A DNA stretch of 64,000 nucleotides, taken from positions 2,604,001 to 2,668,000 of the forward strand of contig NZ_CP041696.1 in NCBI RefSeq assembly GCF_007362955.1, written 5' to 3'. The notes beneath the pieces were generated by a model. The model had not been told where the DNA came from and ran no database searches. It saw only the letters and a list, made by a program, of their open reading frames with translations. Position 1 is the stretch's first letter. Every line of letters begins with the position of its first letter. The translations under genes were made by a program, and so were the position numbers. Shown here piece by piece: positions 26,066 through 35,251 of this stretch. Source of the DNA: Lysinibacillus fusiformis. GTDB lineage: Bacteria; Bacillota; Bacilli; Bacillales_A; Planococcaceae.

Positions 26066-26975
26066 GTTACGTGAGCTAATCAATATTATTTGGAAGGGTA
26101 AGTCTATTATTGCGGTTATTACCATTTTGTGTATGTTACTAGTGGGCATTCTAAGTTGGTTTGTACTAGATGAGACATATGAATCCAATGCAGTTGTTCA
26201 AGTAGCAAGTGGAGTACAGGATACAGGCATTATGCAAAACTATGTTGCTGCTGAGTTCACACCAAATATTTACGCGCAGCGTATTCAAAATAAACCGATT
26301 ATGCAACAAGCTTTACAAGATGCGGGCATAAAAGTGAAATATAATGATAAAAGTCTAACAGCTACTGTAGATGCTGATCCAAATAAGAGTTTTGTTGAGT
26401 TAAAATACACATCAAAGTCTGCAAAGGATGCACAGCAACAGCTACAAGTATTTATGGATGCAACAAAACAAAAAATGAATGAATCGGTTCAAGCGACATT
26501 ACAAGATTTAGAAACAACATATAATTCTGAATCCGCTTCACTATCTAAAGAAATTGATACGATTATCGAGCAATACAACAAAACGATTCGAAATAATAGT
26601 TTACCAGAGCTATTAATTTTACAAACAATTTTAAATACGGAAATCACATTGAATGTTTCAGAGGAGCAAACAGCAGCACTTGCCCATGTAAATGGTAATT
26701 TACAAAATCAATTGCTACAAATGCAAGCACAAATTCAAACGAAATCCGAAGAATATCGTAAAACATTAGCTAATTATCAGTCTGTCAAAACAGGGCTAGA
26801 TAGCTTTAAACCAGATCCGTTTATTCGTGTAATTGCAGAACCGACACTTGCTGAAGGTCCATCATCACCAAATAAAATTTTAAACTTAGTAATTGGTTTG
26901 GTATTAGGTATGATGTTAGGTCTAGGTGTTGTATTATTCCGTTATTATTGGAAAAACTCCACATCATTGAAATAG
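26049..26975 (+). CDS. Wzz-type polysaccharide chain-length regulator (co-polymerase)
   Basis: 308 residues: N-terminal ELRELINIIWKGKSIIAV leading into one membrane helix (about 17-37), a long extracytoplasmic helical region (about 40-270, with coiled-coil stretches around 150-250), the Pro-rich segment PTLAEGPSSPNK, and a second membrane helix near 280-300. This is the Wzz architecture (Pfam PF02706). It overlaps the upstream gene by 17 bases. Unlike most Bacillus eps or cap operons, no BY-kinase and phosphatase genes accompany it. Confidence 0.85.
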   Translation: MEETIELRELINIIWKGKSIIAVITILCMLLVGILSWFVLDETYESNAVVQVASGVQDTGIMQNYVAAEFTPNIYAQRIQNKPIMQQALQDAGIKVKYNDKSLTATVDADPNKSFVELKYTSKSAKDAQQQLQVFMDATKQKMNESVQATLQDLETTYNSESASLSKEIDTIIEQYNKTIRNNSLPELLILQTILNTEITLNVSEEQTAALAHVNGNLQNQLLQMQAQIQTKSEEYRKTLANYQSVKTGLDSFKPDPFIRVIAEPTLAEGPSSPNKILNLVIGLVLGMMLGLGVVLFRYYWKNSTSLK

Positions 26976-26997
26976 AAATAAGAGAGGTTCATTTCAT

Positions 26998-28815
26998 ATG
27001 AGTTATAAACTGCGATACGCGCTATTTTTTATAATCGATTCCTGTATTGTCTTATCTGCAATATTTATGAGTTATTGGCTACTGCATCCATTTATAAATG
27101 GATACTCTGATAAAGTTATTCTATTTAGTGCTGTAACGCTACTTGTTAGTCATCATATTGCGGCATACTTCTTTCATCTTTATGATCGGATGTGGAGTGT
27201 TGCATCCGTTCGAGAGTTACTAACGATTAGCTATGCCGTTACGATTTCAGTCGCAACGGCTAGTTGCATTCAATTTATCATTAAAAACGATATCTATTTT
27301 CGTGTCATGGCTGTGACATGGATGCTGCATATCATTATGATTGGGGGCTCTCGCTTTTTATTGAGGGTCCTTAATGACAAAGAATCATTTCGGGATACAT
27401 CTAATTTGAAGCGTGTACTGATTGTGGGAGCAGGACAAGGTGGTTTGATGCTTGCACGGAATTTAAAGCATGCACCGAATCCGGATCGTATACCTGTTGT
27501 ATTTGTAGATGATGATGTTAATAAACAACAGTTGAAGGTAATGGATGTGATAGTAGCTGGCACGACGAAGGCTATTCCAGCACTTGTAGCCAAGTATGGA
27601 ATTGATGAGATTATTATTGCTATTCCGTCTTTGGGACGTATAGGTATAAAAAGTATTTATGAGGATTGTGCAGAAACGAAATTACCTGTAAAAGTAATGC
27701 CAAGCATTGAGGATGTGATGACTGGTAAAGTAGCAGTAAATGAAATGAAAGAGGTCCAGATTGAAGATTTACTTGGACGTGATGAAGTGAAGCTTGATAT
27801 GGTCGCTATTTCAAATAAGCTAACAAATAAAGTTATCCTAGTAACAGGGGCGGGAGGATCAATTGGCTCAGAAATTTGTCGCCAAGTGATGAGCTTTCAG
27901 CCGAAACAACTTATTCTTTTAGGTCACGGGGAAAACTCGATCTATACAATTCATATGGATTTACAGCAAAGAAGTTTAGGATCTATAGATTTGGTACCAA
28001 TTATCGCAGATGTTCAAGATAGAGATAGAATTTTTGAAGTGGTGAAACAATATCAACCAGATGTAATTTACCATGCAGCAGCACATAAACATGTTCCATT
28101 GATGGAATATAATCCACATGAGGCTGTGAAAAATAATATATTCGGAACGAAAAATGTTGCGGAGGCTGCACATGAATTTGGTGTTGGGAATTTTGTTATG
28201 ATTTCTACGGATAAGGCAGTAAATCCACCGAACGTCATGGGAGCTACAAAGAGAGTAGCTGAGATGGTTGTACAAAACTTGGCGAAAGAAAGTGATACGA
28301 ATTTTGCAGCTGTTCGATTTGGGAACGTTCTTGGGTCACGTGGCTCCGTTATACCTCTGTTTAAAAAGCAAATTGTAGCTGGTGGTCCAGTTACAGTAAC
28401 GCATCCAGATATGACACGTTATTTTATGACTATTCCAGAGGCATCTAAGTTGGTGCTACAAGCTGGTACACTAGGTGGAGACGGAGAAATTTTCGTCCTT
28501 GATATGGGTGAACCTGTGAAGATTGTAGATTTAGCTTGTAATCTGATACACTTATCTGGCTTTTCAGAAGATGAAATAAAGATTGAATTCTCTGGCTTAC
28601 GTCCAGGTGAGAAGATGTTTGAAGAATTATTGAATAAAGAAGAAATTCAAGAAGAGCATATCTTCCCAGGAATTCATATAGGGCAAGCTGTAGCACTTCC
28701 AAGCTACGAATTGAATAGCCTGTTGGAGACAATTGCTGTGTCCATTGATGTTAGCTCGAAGAAAAAGCTAATTGATATCGCTAATAACAAGATTACGAAA
28801 GAATACCAGATATGA
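26998..28815 (+). CDS. CapD/PglF-type UDP-GlcNAc 4,6-dehydratase
   Basis: 605 residues. Four N-terminal membrane helices (about 10-110), a CoA-binding-like Rossmann domain (VLIVGAGQGGLMLARNL, about 140-260), then a short-chain dehydrogenase domain with VTGAGGSIGSE near 281. The catalytic Thr-Asp-Lys is in ISTDKAVNP near 405, and Met replaces the usual Tyr in NVMGATKR, as is known for PglF and FlaA1-type enzymes. It makes the UDP-4-keto-6-deoxy sugar used by the DegT aminotransferase at 38530. GAGAGG lies before the ATG. The Wzx gene overlaps its stop by 4 bases. Confidence 0.92.
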   Translation: MSYKLRYALFFIIDSCIVLSAIFMSYWLLHPFINGYSDKVILFSAVTLLVSHHIAAYFFHLYDRMWSVASVRELLTISYAVTISVATASCIQFIIKNDIYFRVMAVTWMLHIIMIGGSRFLLRVLNDKESFRDTSNLKRVLIVGAGQGGLMLARNLKHAPNPDRIPVVFVDDDVNKQQLKVMDVIVAGTTKAIPALVAKYGIDEIIIAIPSLGRIGIKSIYEDCAETKLPVKVMPSIEDVMTGKVAVNEMKEVQIEDLLGRDEVKLDMVAISNKLTNKVILVTGAGGSIGSEICRQVMSFQPKQLILLGHGENSIYTIHMDLQQRSLGSIDLVPIIADVQDRDRIFEVVKQYQPDVIYHAAAHKHVPLMEYNPHEAVKNNIFGTKNVAEAAHEFGVGNFVMISTDKAVNPPNVMGATKRVAEMVVQNLAKESDTNFAAVRFGNVLGSRGSVIPLFKKQIVAGGPVTVTHPDMTRYFMTIPEASKLVLQAGTLGGDGEIFVLDMGEPVKIVDLACNLIHLSGFSEDEIKIEFSGLRPGEKMFEELLNKEEIQEEHIFPGIHIGQAVALPSYELNSLLETIAVSIDVSSKKKLIDIANNKITKEYQI

Positions 28816-30119
28816 GGAAAAATCTAGTTTATGTATATGGTGTAAATTTAATTAATGGTTTAGCTGGTATAGCGTTTATCCCATTAGCTATAAAATCATT
28901 GGGTGCAGAGGGATATGGATTGTACTCAATTTTTGTTATTCTGTCTTCTTATATTTACTTTGTTGAGATGGGAGTAGCGAAGTATTTTACAAGAACAATA
29001 GCTCAAACAGTAGATATTGAAGAACAAAAAGCTACTATGCAGACTGCAGTGGGGATCTATATTCGAATTGCCCAGCTGTTAGTAGTAATCACACCAATTT
29101 TATTTGTTACTGTGCCAAATATTATATTTCCGACAAACAATAATTTACTTGTGAGTATCATTGTCATCTTAGTTTCAGTAGATTATTTGCTATCTATACC
29201 GACTACAATCCTATTAACTTATAGTATTGGGAAAGAAAGATTTGAAAATGTATCTAAATTCAACTTGTTTTCGGGTCTATCTAAACATCTCTTTTTGATT
29301 GTAACGGTTATTTTTACACAATCGGTACTCTTATTAATTAGTGTTGTTTTGCTAAGACGGATATTCGATATTATGTATGCTAGAAGAATATTAGTACAAT
29401 TGCCGACCGGGAGCTGGAAACCGAAATATTCAAAAGGTGAATTAAAGAATATTTTAAGTGAATCATTGATGCTATCAGCAGCGCAGTTAACACAAGTGAC
29501 AATACTAGCATTAGGTACATTTTTAGTAAATAAGAACTTCACTATGAGAGAAGTAGGGATTTACAAATCTGTATTTGATTTAGCTACAAAGGTATGGTTT
29601 TTCTCTAACAGTTTGGGTATGGTGGTTTTCCCAAGATTTTCGGCAATGCTTAAAAACGAGAAAGAGAAAGTATATTTATTAAATAAAATTCCTTTTTACA
29701 ATAAAGTTAGTTGGCTAATGTACAATTTCCTTTTTATGGGGGTTTTTTATATACTACCGTACCTACCTAATTTTTTAATGATACAAGATATGAATTTATT
29801 CTTTATATTATTGTATGGAGTTTGCGTAAATGCTCATGCCAACTTGAGTTATGAATTTTTACAAGCAGCTTCAAGGTTAAAAGAAGTGATCTATACGAGT
29901 TGTACTGCAATTTTATTGATGGTAACTGTTTTTTATTTATGTTTAAACGATTACGGTTTCTATGCAATTGGTGTTGCGTGGATTGTTAGTCAATTTATTA
30001 ATAGTTTTGTAATGGACTATTTAATATTGAAAAATCTGAACGTATCTAAAGTAATTTCTACACTAGGCTTGAATGCTGTATTGTCAATAATAATCTATTT
30101 TGCGGTATTTGGTTTGTAG
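28812..30119 (+). CDS. Polysaccharide flippase (Wzx/MATE-like)
   Basis: 435 residues with about 12 membrane segments, opening LVYVYGVNLINGLAGIAFIP and IKSLGAEGYGLYSIFVILSS, the pattern of Wzx-type flippases. It should move undecaprenyl-linked repeat units across the membrane. The ATG overlaps the dehydratase stop (ATGA), so it belongs to the same operon. The operon continuity is broken downstream by about 1.1 kb of insertion debris. Confidence 0.88.
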   Translation: MRKNLVYVYGVNLINGLAGIAFIPLAIKSLGAEGYGLYSIFVILSSYIYFVEMGVAKYFTRTIAQTVDIEEQKATMQTAVGIYIRIAQLLVVITPILFVTVPNIIFPTNNNLLVSIIVILVSVDYLLSIPTTILLTYSIGKERFENVSKFNLFSGLSKHLFLIVTVIFTQSVLLLISVVLLRRIFDIMYARRILVQLPTGSWKPKYSKGELKNILSESLMLSAAQLTQVTILALGTFLVNKNFTMREVGIYKSVFDLATKVWFFSNSLGMVVFPRFSAMLKNEKEKVYLLNKIPFYNKVSWLMYNFLFMGVFYILPYLPNFLMIQDMNLFFILLYGVCVNAHANLSYEFLQAASRLKEVIYTSCTAILLMVTVFYLCLNDYGFYAIGVAWIVSQFINSFVMDYLILKNLNVSKVISTLGLNAVLSIIIYFAVFGL

Positions 30120-30254
30120 GGGAATCAAGTAAGTATGAAGGGATTAATATTACTTTTTAGCTCTTTCGATAGAAATGTATGGTGAGTTTAGTTATCTTTC
30201 TTTAAAGAAGTATAAATTCTTTATATTAGTGATGTTTAATTTCCAAATGCGTCG

Positions 30255-30288
30255 TCTAACTCCACCGTCTTTAGTCGGTGGAGTTAGA
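30255..30288 (+). repeat. IS200-type end hairpin
   Basis: Perfect 13-bp stem TCTAACTCCACCG (30255-30267) and CGGTGGAGTTAGA (30276-30288). It lies directly before the transposase remnant, the usual place for an IS200/IS605 left-end hairpin. Confidence 0.7.
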
Positions 30289-30338
30289 TGGTATAAGCTT
30301 TAGCCTTACTAATATCGGTGCATACTTAAATCGTGAGG

Positions 30339-30762
30339 TAAAGGTATGGACGGTTATAGAAAAAAATAGCCATGTAATACTTGATATAAAATCCCATGTG
30401 ACTTGGGTAACAAAATACAGATATAAAATATTGAGAGACCCTATAGCGATTCGAGCGAGAGAACTAATAAGATATGGTTATGAAGTTCGGGGAATAGTGG
30501 TTATGCTAGGTAATGTGGGAAAAGATCATATTCATTTATTACTATTATCTCCACTAAATATGGCATCCAGTAAAACCTTTATTTACTTAAAAAGGAGATC
30601 GCCTAGATGATTGCAAGATGAACTTCTAGAACTAAAAAAGATATTAGTGATGCATTTGTGGGCAAGAGGATACTTTTTTGCGTTGAGATAGTTATAGAAG
30701 AAATCATATATCAAATCAAATCAATTCAAGAATAGGTTTATTGGTGGATATATATGTGAAAA
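30339..30762 (+). pseudogene. IS200/IS605-family TnpA transposase remnant
   Basis: The frame reads SHVTWVTKYRYKILRDP, then RARELIRYGYEVRG and GKDHIHLLLLSP, where HIH is the HUH nuclease motif; these are classic TnpA signatures. After LKRRSPR an in-frame TGA (30608-30610) interrupts. The frame continues with LQDELLELKK and HLWARGYFF and then decays with further stops. No ATG with a ribosome site fits the N-terminus, and the catalytic Tyr region is not recognisable. Dead copy of a Y1 transposase element, distinct from the remnant at 23.7 kb. Confidence 0.85.
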
Positions 30763-30874
30763 CAAACCTACTTTAGCAGGTGATCGGTTAAGACTCACTT
30801 TAAATAATAGTATAACTTTGAATGCATAAGACCATAAGAAAAGCTTAAATATAAGAAGTGTAAAAATATTGTAT

Positions 30875-31068
30875 CTATATAATGGCTCCTTGCCAAAACA
30901 TGTACTTGACTTAAAAGAAAACTACAAAATGTAAGCACATGGAACGGAGGCGGCTACTCCTTGGGGATTAGCGAACAGCTTGAGACCCCGCAGGAGCGTA
31001 AGCGATGCGTCCGTCTGTAGTGGAATGTGCCATCAAGTACAGATTTTGGTGTAGAGCCTATATAATAG
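30875..31068. repeat. 194-bp foldback element with about 35-bp inverted ends
   Basis: The left arm (30875-30909, ctatataatggctcc to catgtacttga) is the approximate inverse of the right arm (31033-31068, tcaagtacagatt to ctatataatag); within this the 17-base inner part matches at 15 positions. The interior carries GGAACGGAGGCGGCTACTCC and GAGACCCCGCAGGAGCG, the latter a motif I know from dispersed intergenic repeats of Bacillus relatives. No coding capacity. MITE-like or a structured RNA. Confidence 0.65.
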
Positions 31069-31213
31069 TGAGATTTTTGTGTATAATTTGGAAATTTAAT
31101 TAATGTTTACACGCTGATAGTCCTACACTCTTTTGCAGTGAGTAAAAAATGGATAAAGTCAAATAAATTATAATGCTTTTCCATAGGAATAAATTTAAAG
31201 GAGAGTGTAATTC

Positions 31214-32356
31214 ATGCTGACGTACATTTTTATTTTCATGTGTTGTTTGTACTTGCTGGTTATTCAGAGTTTTTTGAAGAAAAAAGATAAAAGATTTTTC
31301 TTGGCGGTTATTTTAGTTATTTTAGCTTTACTATCAGGTACTAGATATCAACTTGGTGGATCCGATTTCATAGTTTATAAAGCTGCATATGATTCGATAC
31401 CAACGTTAAAGGATTTTTTATTGAATTTTCGAGAATTAGACAACCTATATACAACATTTGGATTTGAAAAAGGATATTTATTTATTTGCTCATTAATTAA
31501 AAGTTTTGGATTTAATTTTTATGGGTTTACCTTAATTCATGCATTATTCTTTTATTTCTGTCTATATAAATTTATTAGAAAGAATTCATATAGTTATTTA
31601 ATAATGATTAGTATTTTTTTATATAAAATATTTTTTTATAATACATTTATTAGCATGAGACAATCAATTACACTGGCATTATTTTTATTAGCTATAGAAT
31701 ATATAAAAAATAAATCATTAGGAAAATATATATTCACTATTTTAATTGCAGTAACAATGCATAGTGCAGCAATTATATTATTGCCACTGTATTTTATAAA
31801 TAGAATAAACTTTACAAAGAAAAAAATTATAACACTTAATTTGGTATTTTTACCAACGTTATTATTAAGTTTTTCAAGTTTTTCTCCTCTTTCAATTGCT
31901 CCTATATTATTCTCGTGGTTTCCATCAGACGCAGTTATTGGTAAAATTGAGAGTTATGCTCTGAAGGGTATGACATCACGAATTGGTATATTGCATATTA
32001 TTGAATATTTCATAATTATGTTTATTTTAATATTTAACTTTTCTAAGATAAAAGAATATAAAAATAGTAATGTATTTATAGGTTTATTCTTGTGTTTATT
32101 ACCTATTTTTACATTATTTAGCGGGTATGAAATATTTACGAGGTTTAAAGATTATTTTACATTAACATATGGAATTATTTTAGGAATGCTCCTTGTTGGC
32201 GGGGGAAAATATAAAATTGTAATAAAGATATTAATTTTTACAATTTGTATGGCTGGTGTATTTAGATTTATTATACTATTTGATAATGGTGCTTTTTATG
32301 AATATAGGAGCTATATTTTTAGAGGGATTCCTATATTAGGAGAGGTGAACGAGTAG
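31214..32356 (+). CDS. EpsG-family polysaccharide polymerase (membrane)
   Basis: 380 residues with about 10 membrane segments. The N-terminal block FLAVILVILALLSGTRYQLGG then SDFIVYKAAYD carries the Arg and GxDxxxY pattern typical of EpsG-family proteins (Pfam PF14897), which polymerise exopolysaccharide repeat units. AAAGGAGAG precedes the ATG. The gene is visibly more AT-rich, with many ATA and TTA codons, than the flanking galE or wecC. It ends directly against the next gene's ATG. Confidence 0.8.
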   Translation: MLTYIFIFMCCLYLLVIQSFLKKKDKRFFLAVILVILALLSGTRYQLGGSDFIVYKAAYDSIPTLKDFLLNFRELDNLYTTFGFEKGYLFICSLIKSFGFNFYGFTLIHALFFYFCLYKFIRKNSYSYLIMISIFLYKIFFYNTFISMRQSITLALFLLAIEYIKNKSLGKYIFTILIAVTMHSAAIILLPLYFINRINFTKKKIITLNLVFLPTLLLSFSSFSPLSIAPILFSWFPSDAVIGKIESYALKGMTSRIGILHIIEYFIIMFILIFNFSKIKEYKNSNVFIGLFLCLLPIFTLFSGYEIFTRFKDYFTLTYGIILGMLLVGGGKYKIVIKILIFTICMAGVFRFIILFDNGAFYEYRSYIFRGIPILGEVNE

Positions 32357-33271
32357 ATGCTAGAGAAACATAATAAAATAACCCCAATATCGATTGTTAT
32401 TACAACCTATAATCGAGAAATTGAATTGCAACGATGCATTGAATCTATTTTAGAACAAAATTATCAAGATTATGAAATTCTTGTTGTTGATGACCACTCA
32501 ATCCCTTGTTATAAAGATAAGATTATCAATACTTTTCCAAATGTGAAATATATATATCTAGAAGTAAATTCAGGTCCGGGAATAGCAAGAAATCGAGGGA
32601 TTCAAGAAGCCCGGTACAATTTTGTAGCAATAATGGATGATGATGATATTTTCATTCCAGGAGCATTTGAAAAAATAAACAAATTCCTTCTGGAAAATAA
32701 AGATTTAAATGATCCGGTTTTTCATTTTCTGTGTTCCACGACTATATTGAAAGAAAATATACATTATAAAAATTATAGTTTCCAAGAATATTTGCAAGGC
32801 ATAGTAAGCGGTGATACGACTCATGTCATTAATAAAGAAATATTCTTTAATAAGTATAACTATGCTTTCCCTGATTCTAGAATTGGGGCAGAGTTATTAC
32901 TTTGGTATAAAATTATAATAAATCATGGCTATTTTATTATTAACGAACGGATAGTAAAAGTACTAGATGACTCACAAAATCGGCTAACAAACACAAGTCG
33001 ACAAATTAGTCAAGCTCCATTATTTGCCCAATATCAAATCGATATTATAAAGGAATTTGAACAGGAATTGATTGAAGCAGGATGTGTTTCACATTTAATA
33101 ACGAAGTATAGAGGTGCAATTGTCTACTCAATTTTAGCAAATAATTATGGGGTCGCATGGAAATACTTTAAGGCATCATTGAAATATTCAAAAAAACAAT
33201 TTTCGTTTATTTTGTTATTCTTGTTACCTAAAGTAGGGATTAATAAATTATTTTTGATGTATAGAAAATAA
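32357..33271 (+). CDS. Family 2 glycosyltransferase
   Basis: 304 residues. GT-A fold start PISIVITTYNREIELQRCIE, nucleotide-binding EILVVDDHS, then SGPGIARNRGIQEAR and the metal-binding acidic cluster AIMDDDDIF near 93-97. It should add a sugar from a UDP- or dTDP-sugar to the lipid-linked glycan at the cytoplasmic face. The ATG follows the EpsG-gene stop with no gap and uses AGGAGAGGTGA inside that gene. AT-rich like its neighbours. Substrate unknown. Confidence 0.87.
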   Translation: MLEKHNKITPISIVITTYNREIELQRCIESILEQNYQDYEILVVDDHSIPCYKDKIINTFPNVKYIYLEVNSGPGIARNRGIQEARYNFVAIMDDDDIFIPGAFEKINKFLLENKDLNDPVFHFLCSTTILKENIHYKNYSFQEYLQGIVSGDTTHVINKEIFFNKYNYAFPDSRIGAELLLWYKIIINHGYFIINERIVKVLDDSQNRLTNTSRQISQAPLFAQYQIDIIKEFEQELIEAGCVSHLITKYRGAIVYSILANNYGVAWKYFKASLKYSKKQFSFILLFLLPKVGINKLFLMYRK

Positions 33272-33352
33272 TAAGTGAAAAGCTACTTAATAAACACCAT
33301 TATTTTTGAAGTAAATATGTTTGTGAAATGATTAACATAAATGGAGGAAGCT

Positions 33353-34084
33353 ATGATACCCAAGAAAATTCACTATTGTTGGTTTGGAGGAAATCCGTAT
33401 CCCCCATTAGTCGAAAAATGTATAAATTCATGGAAAAAAAACATGCCAGATTATGAACTAGTAGAATGGAATGAAAGTACATTTGATATAGAAAGTAATG
33501 CATTTGTAAAGGAAGCTTTTGAAGCAAAAAAATATGCTTTTGTTTCAGACTATGTTAGATTATTTGCTTTGTATAATCTAGGTGGTATTTATATGGATAC
33601 AGATGTGGAAGTCATTAAACCACTAACTCCTTTTTTACACTTACAGGCTTTTACAGGTAGAGAAGGTGGTAATACATGTGTCACAGGTACGATGGGGTCT
33701 GTTAAGGGACATTTATGGATTAAAGCTTTATTAGATTATTATAACGACAGAAGTTTTTTATCAGATGATGGAATGAATACTAATACAAAAATAATTACTG
33801 AAATAACACATGAAATGTTTGAAATAAAAACCAATGTAACAGATATTTTCTCATCTGACGAATTAACAATTTTTCCATTCGAATATTTTTGTGCAAAAGA
33901 TTTTATTACTGGAAAAGTGATTATTCAAAATACCACGTATACGATTCATCATTACAGTGGTTCATGGCTAACAACAAAGCAAAAAAGGAAAAATGAAATA
34001 GTTAAAATATTACGCAAAATAACCGGACCAAAAATTTTTAAAATATTATACGATTTGAAGAATAGTACTAAGAACATTAGGTAA
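33353..34084 (+). CDS. Family 32-type (DXD) glycosyltransferase
   Basis: 243 residues. MIPKKIHYCWFGGNPYP at the start and the SDYVRLFALYNLGGIYMDTD segment with its DXD motif are hallmarks of the Gly_transf_sug / GT32 family (Pfam PF04488), seen in capsule and LPS clusters. The ATG at 33353 is preferred over 33341, because GGAGG (33343-33347) would lie inside the longer form and the family start is MIPKKIHY. Donor sugar unknown. Confidence 0.87.
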   Translation: MIPKKIHYCWFGGNPYPPLVEKCINSWKKNMPDYELVEWNESTFDIESNAFVKEAFEAKKYAFVSDYVRLFALYNLGGIYMDTDVEVIKPLTPFLHLQAFTGREGGNTCVTGTMGSVKGHLWIKALLDYYNDRSFLSDDGMNTNTKIITEITHEMFEIKTNVTDIFSSDELTIFPFEYFCAKDFITGKVIIQNTTYTIHHYSGSWLTTKQKRKNEIVKILRKITGPKIFKILYDLKNSTKNIR

Positions 34085-34130
34085 GGAATATTCCACGAAC
34101 TTAATACATTTAAATGAGAGGAATGAAAAA

Positions 34131-35243
34131 ATGAAAGTTCTTTTTGTAGCTTCGGTTTATAGTCATCTTATGGCATTTCACGTCCCTTATATGAAGTACT
34201 TCCAGTCACAAGGATATGAGGTATGGGTTGCTGGAACAGGAGCAGCAGATAGAGAGAGATTAGAGGAACTGCAGGTGAAATGCGTAGATATCCCGTTTTC
34301 AAGAAGCCCATTGAATATACAAAATTTAAATGCTTTTAAAGCTTTAAAAGCGTTATTTAAGACAGAGAAATTTGAATTGGTTCATGTCCATACACCAGTC
34401 GCAGCACTATTGACGAGAAGAGCATTCAAGAGTAGTGGATATGGTGAAATTATCTATACTACACACGGTTTTCATTTTTTTAAAGGGGCTCCGAGACAAA
34501 ATTGGTTCGTATACTATACAGCCGAAAAACTAGCTGCAAAGTGGACAGATCATTTAATTACCATTAACGAAGAAGATTATAAAAACGCACATAAACTACT
34601 ATCTGCAGAAAAAATCTCTTACGTACATGGGGTAGGGGTAGAAATTACTTCAGAAATTTTAACTGAGGATGAAAAGGATAACTTGAAAAAGCAATTAGGA
34701 TTATCCAGTAAGTCAGTTGTAATTTCATGTATAGCAGAGCTCAATGCTAATAAAAATCATCAATTTATTCTTCGTAACTGGCAACTTCTGAAGAGAGATT
34801 GTCCGCAATTAGAATTATTGATTATTGGAACGGGTGAAAGCGAAAATGATTTAAAAGATTATGTGTCCAAGGAGCAACTTTCAGGAGTTCATTTTTTAGG
34901 ATTTAGAAAAGATGTTCCAAATTTATTGCAAATTTCAGATATAGTGACTTTACTCTCACATCGTGAAGGATTGCCTAAAAGTATAATGGAAGCAATGGTG
35001 GCACGTGTTCCTTGTGTAGTAACGAATACAAGAGGGTTAAGGGATTTAATAAAATCAAATGAAAATGGATATGTGGTAAATCATGAGGATGACCATGCAC
35101 TTATAGCCGCATTCACGGAACTTTGCCAATCTGAAGCGTTAAGAGATGAGATGGGGAAATGTGCAAAACAAATGGTAAAACCATTTTTATTGGATAATGT
35201 GTTACAAGAATATATTCCAATCTATAAAAAGATGCTGAAGTAG
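34131..35243 (+). CDS. Family 4 glycosyltransferase (EpsD-like)
   Basis: 370 residues, GT-B fold. The N-terminal domain begins KVLFVASVYSHLMAFHVPYM and includes VHVHTPVAALLTR and TTHGFHFFKG. The C-terminal domain has VISCIAELNANKNHQFIL and the donor-binding EX7E region HREGLPKSIMEAMV. It resembles Bacillus EpsD and capsule CapM-type enzymes. AGAGGAATG precedes the ATG. Base composition returns towards that of the left part of the cluster. Donor unknown. Confidence 0.87.
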   Translation: MKVLFVASVYSHLMAFHVPYMKYFQSQGYEVWVAGTGAADRERLEELQVKCVDIPFSRSPLNIQNLNAFKALKALFKTEKFELVHVHTPVAALLTRRAFKSSGYGEIIYTTHGFHFFKGAPRQNWFVYYTAEKLAAKWTDHLITINEEDYKNAHKLLSAEKISYVHGVGVEITSEILTEDEKDNLKKQLGLSSKSVVISCIAELNANKNHQFILRNWQLLKRDCPQLELLIIGTGESENDLKDYVSKEQLSGVHFLGFRKDVPNLLQISDIVTLLSHREGLPKSIMEAMVARVPCVVTNTRGLRDLIKSNENGYVVNHEDDHALIAAFTELCQSEALRDEMGKCAKQMVKPFLLDNVLQEYIPIYKKMLK

Positions 35244-35251
35244 GTGAAAGT

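Noticed and set aside
26998..28815. Broken dehydratase because the catalytic Tyr is absent
   Set aside because: Met in the place of Tyr is the normal state in PglF/FlaA1/CapD-type enzymes.
31113..31119. Single gctgata near 31113 as a further repeat array
   Set aside because: Only one copy, with no neighbour 21 bp away; expected by chance.
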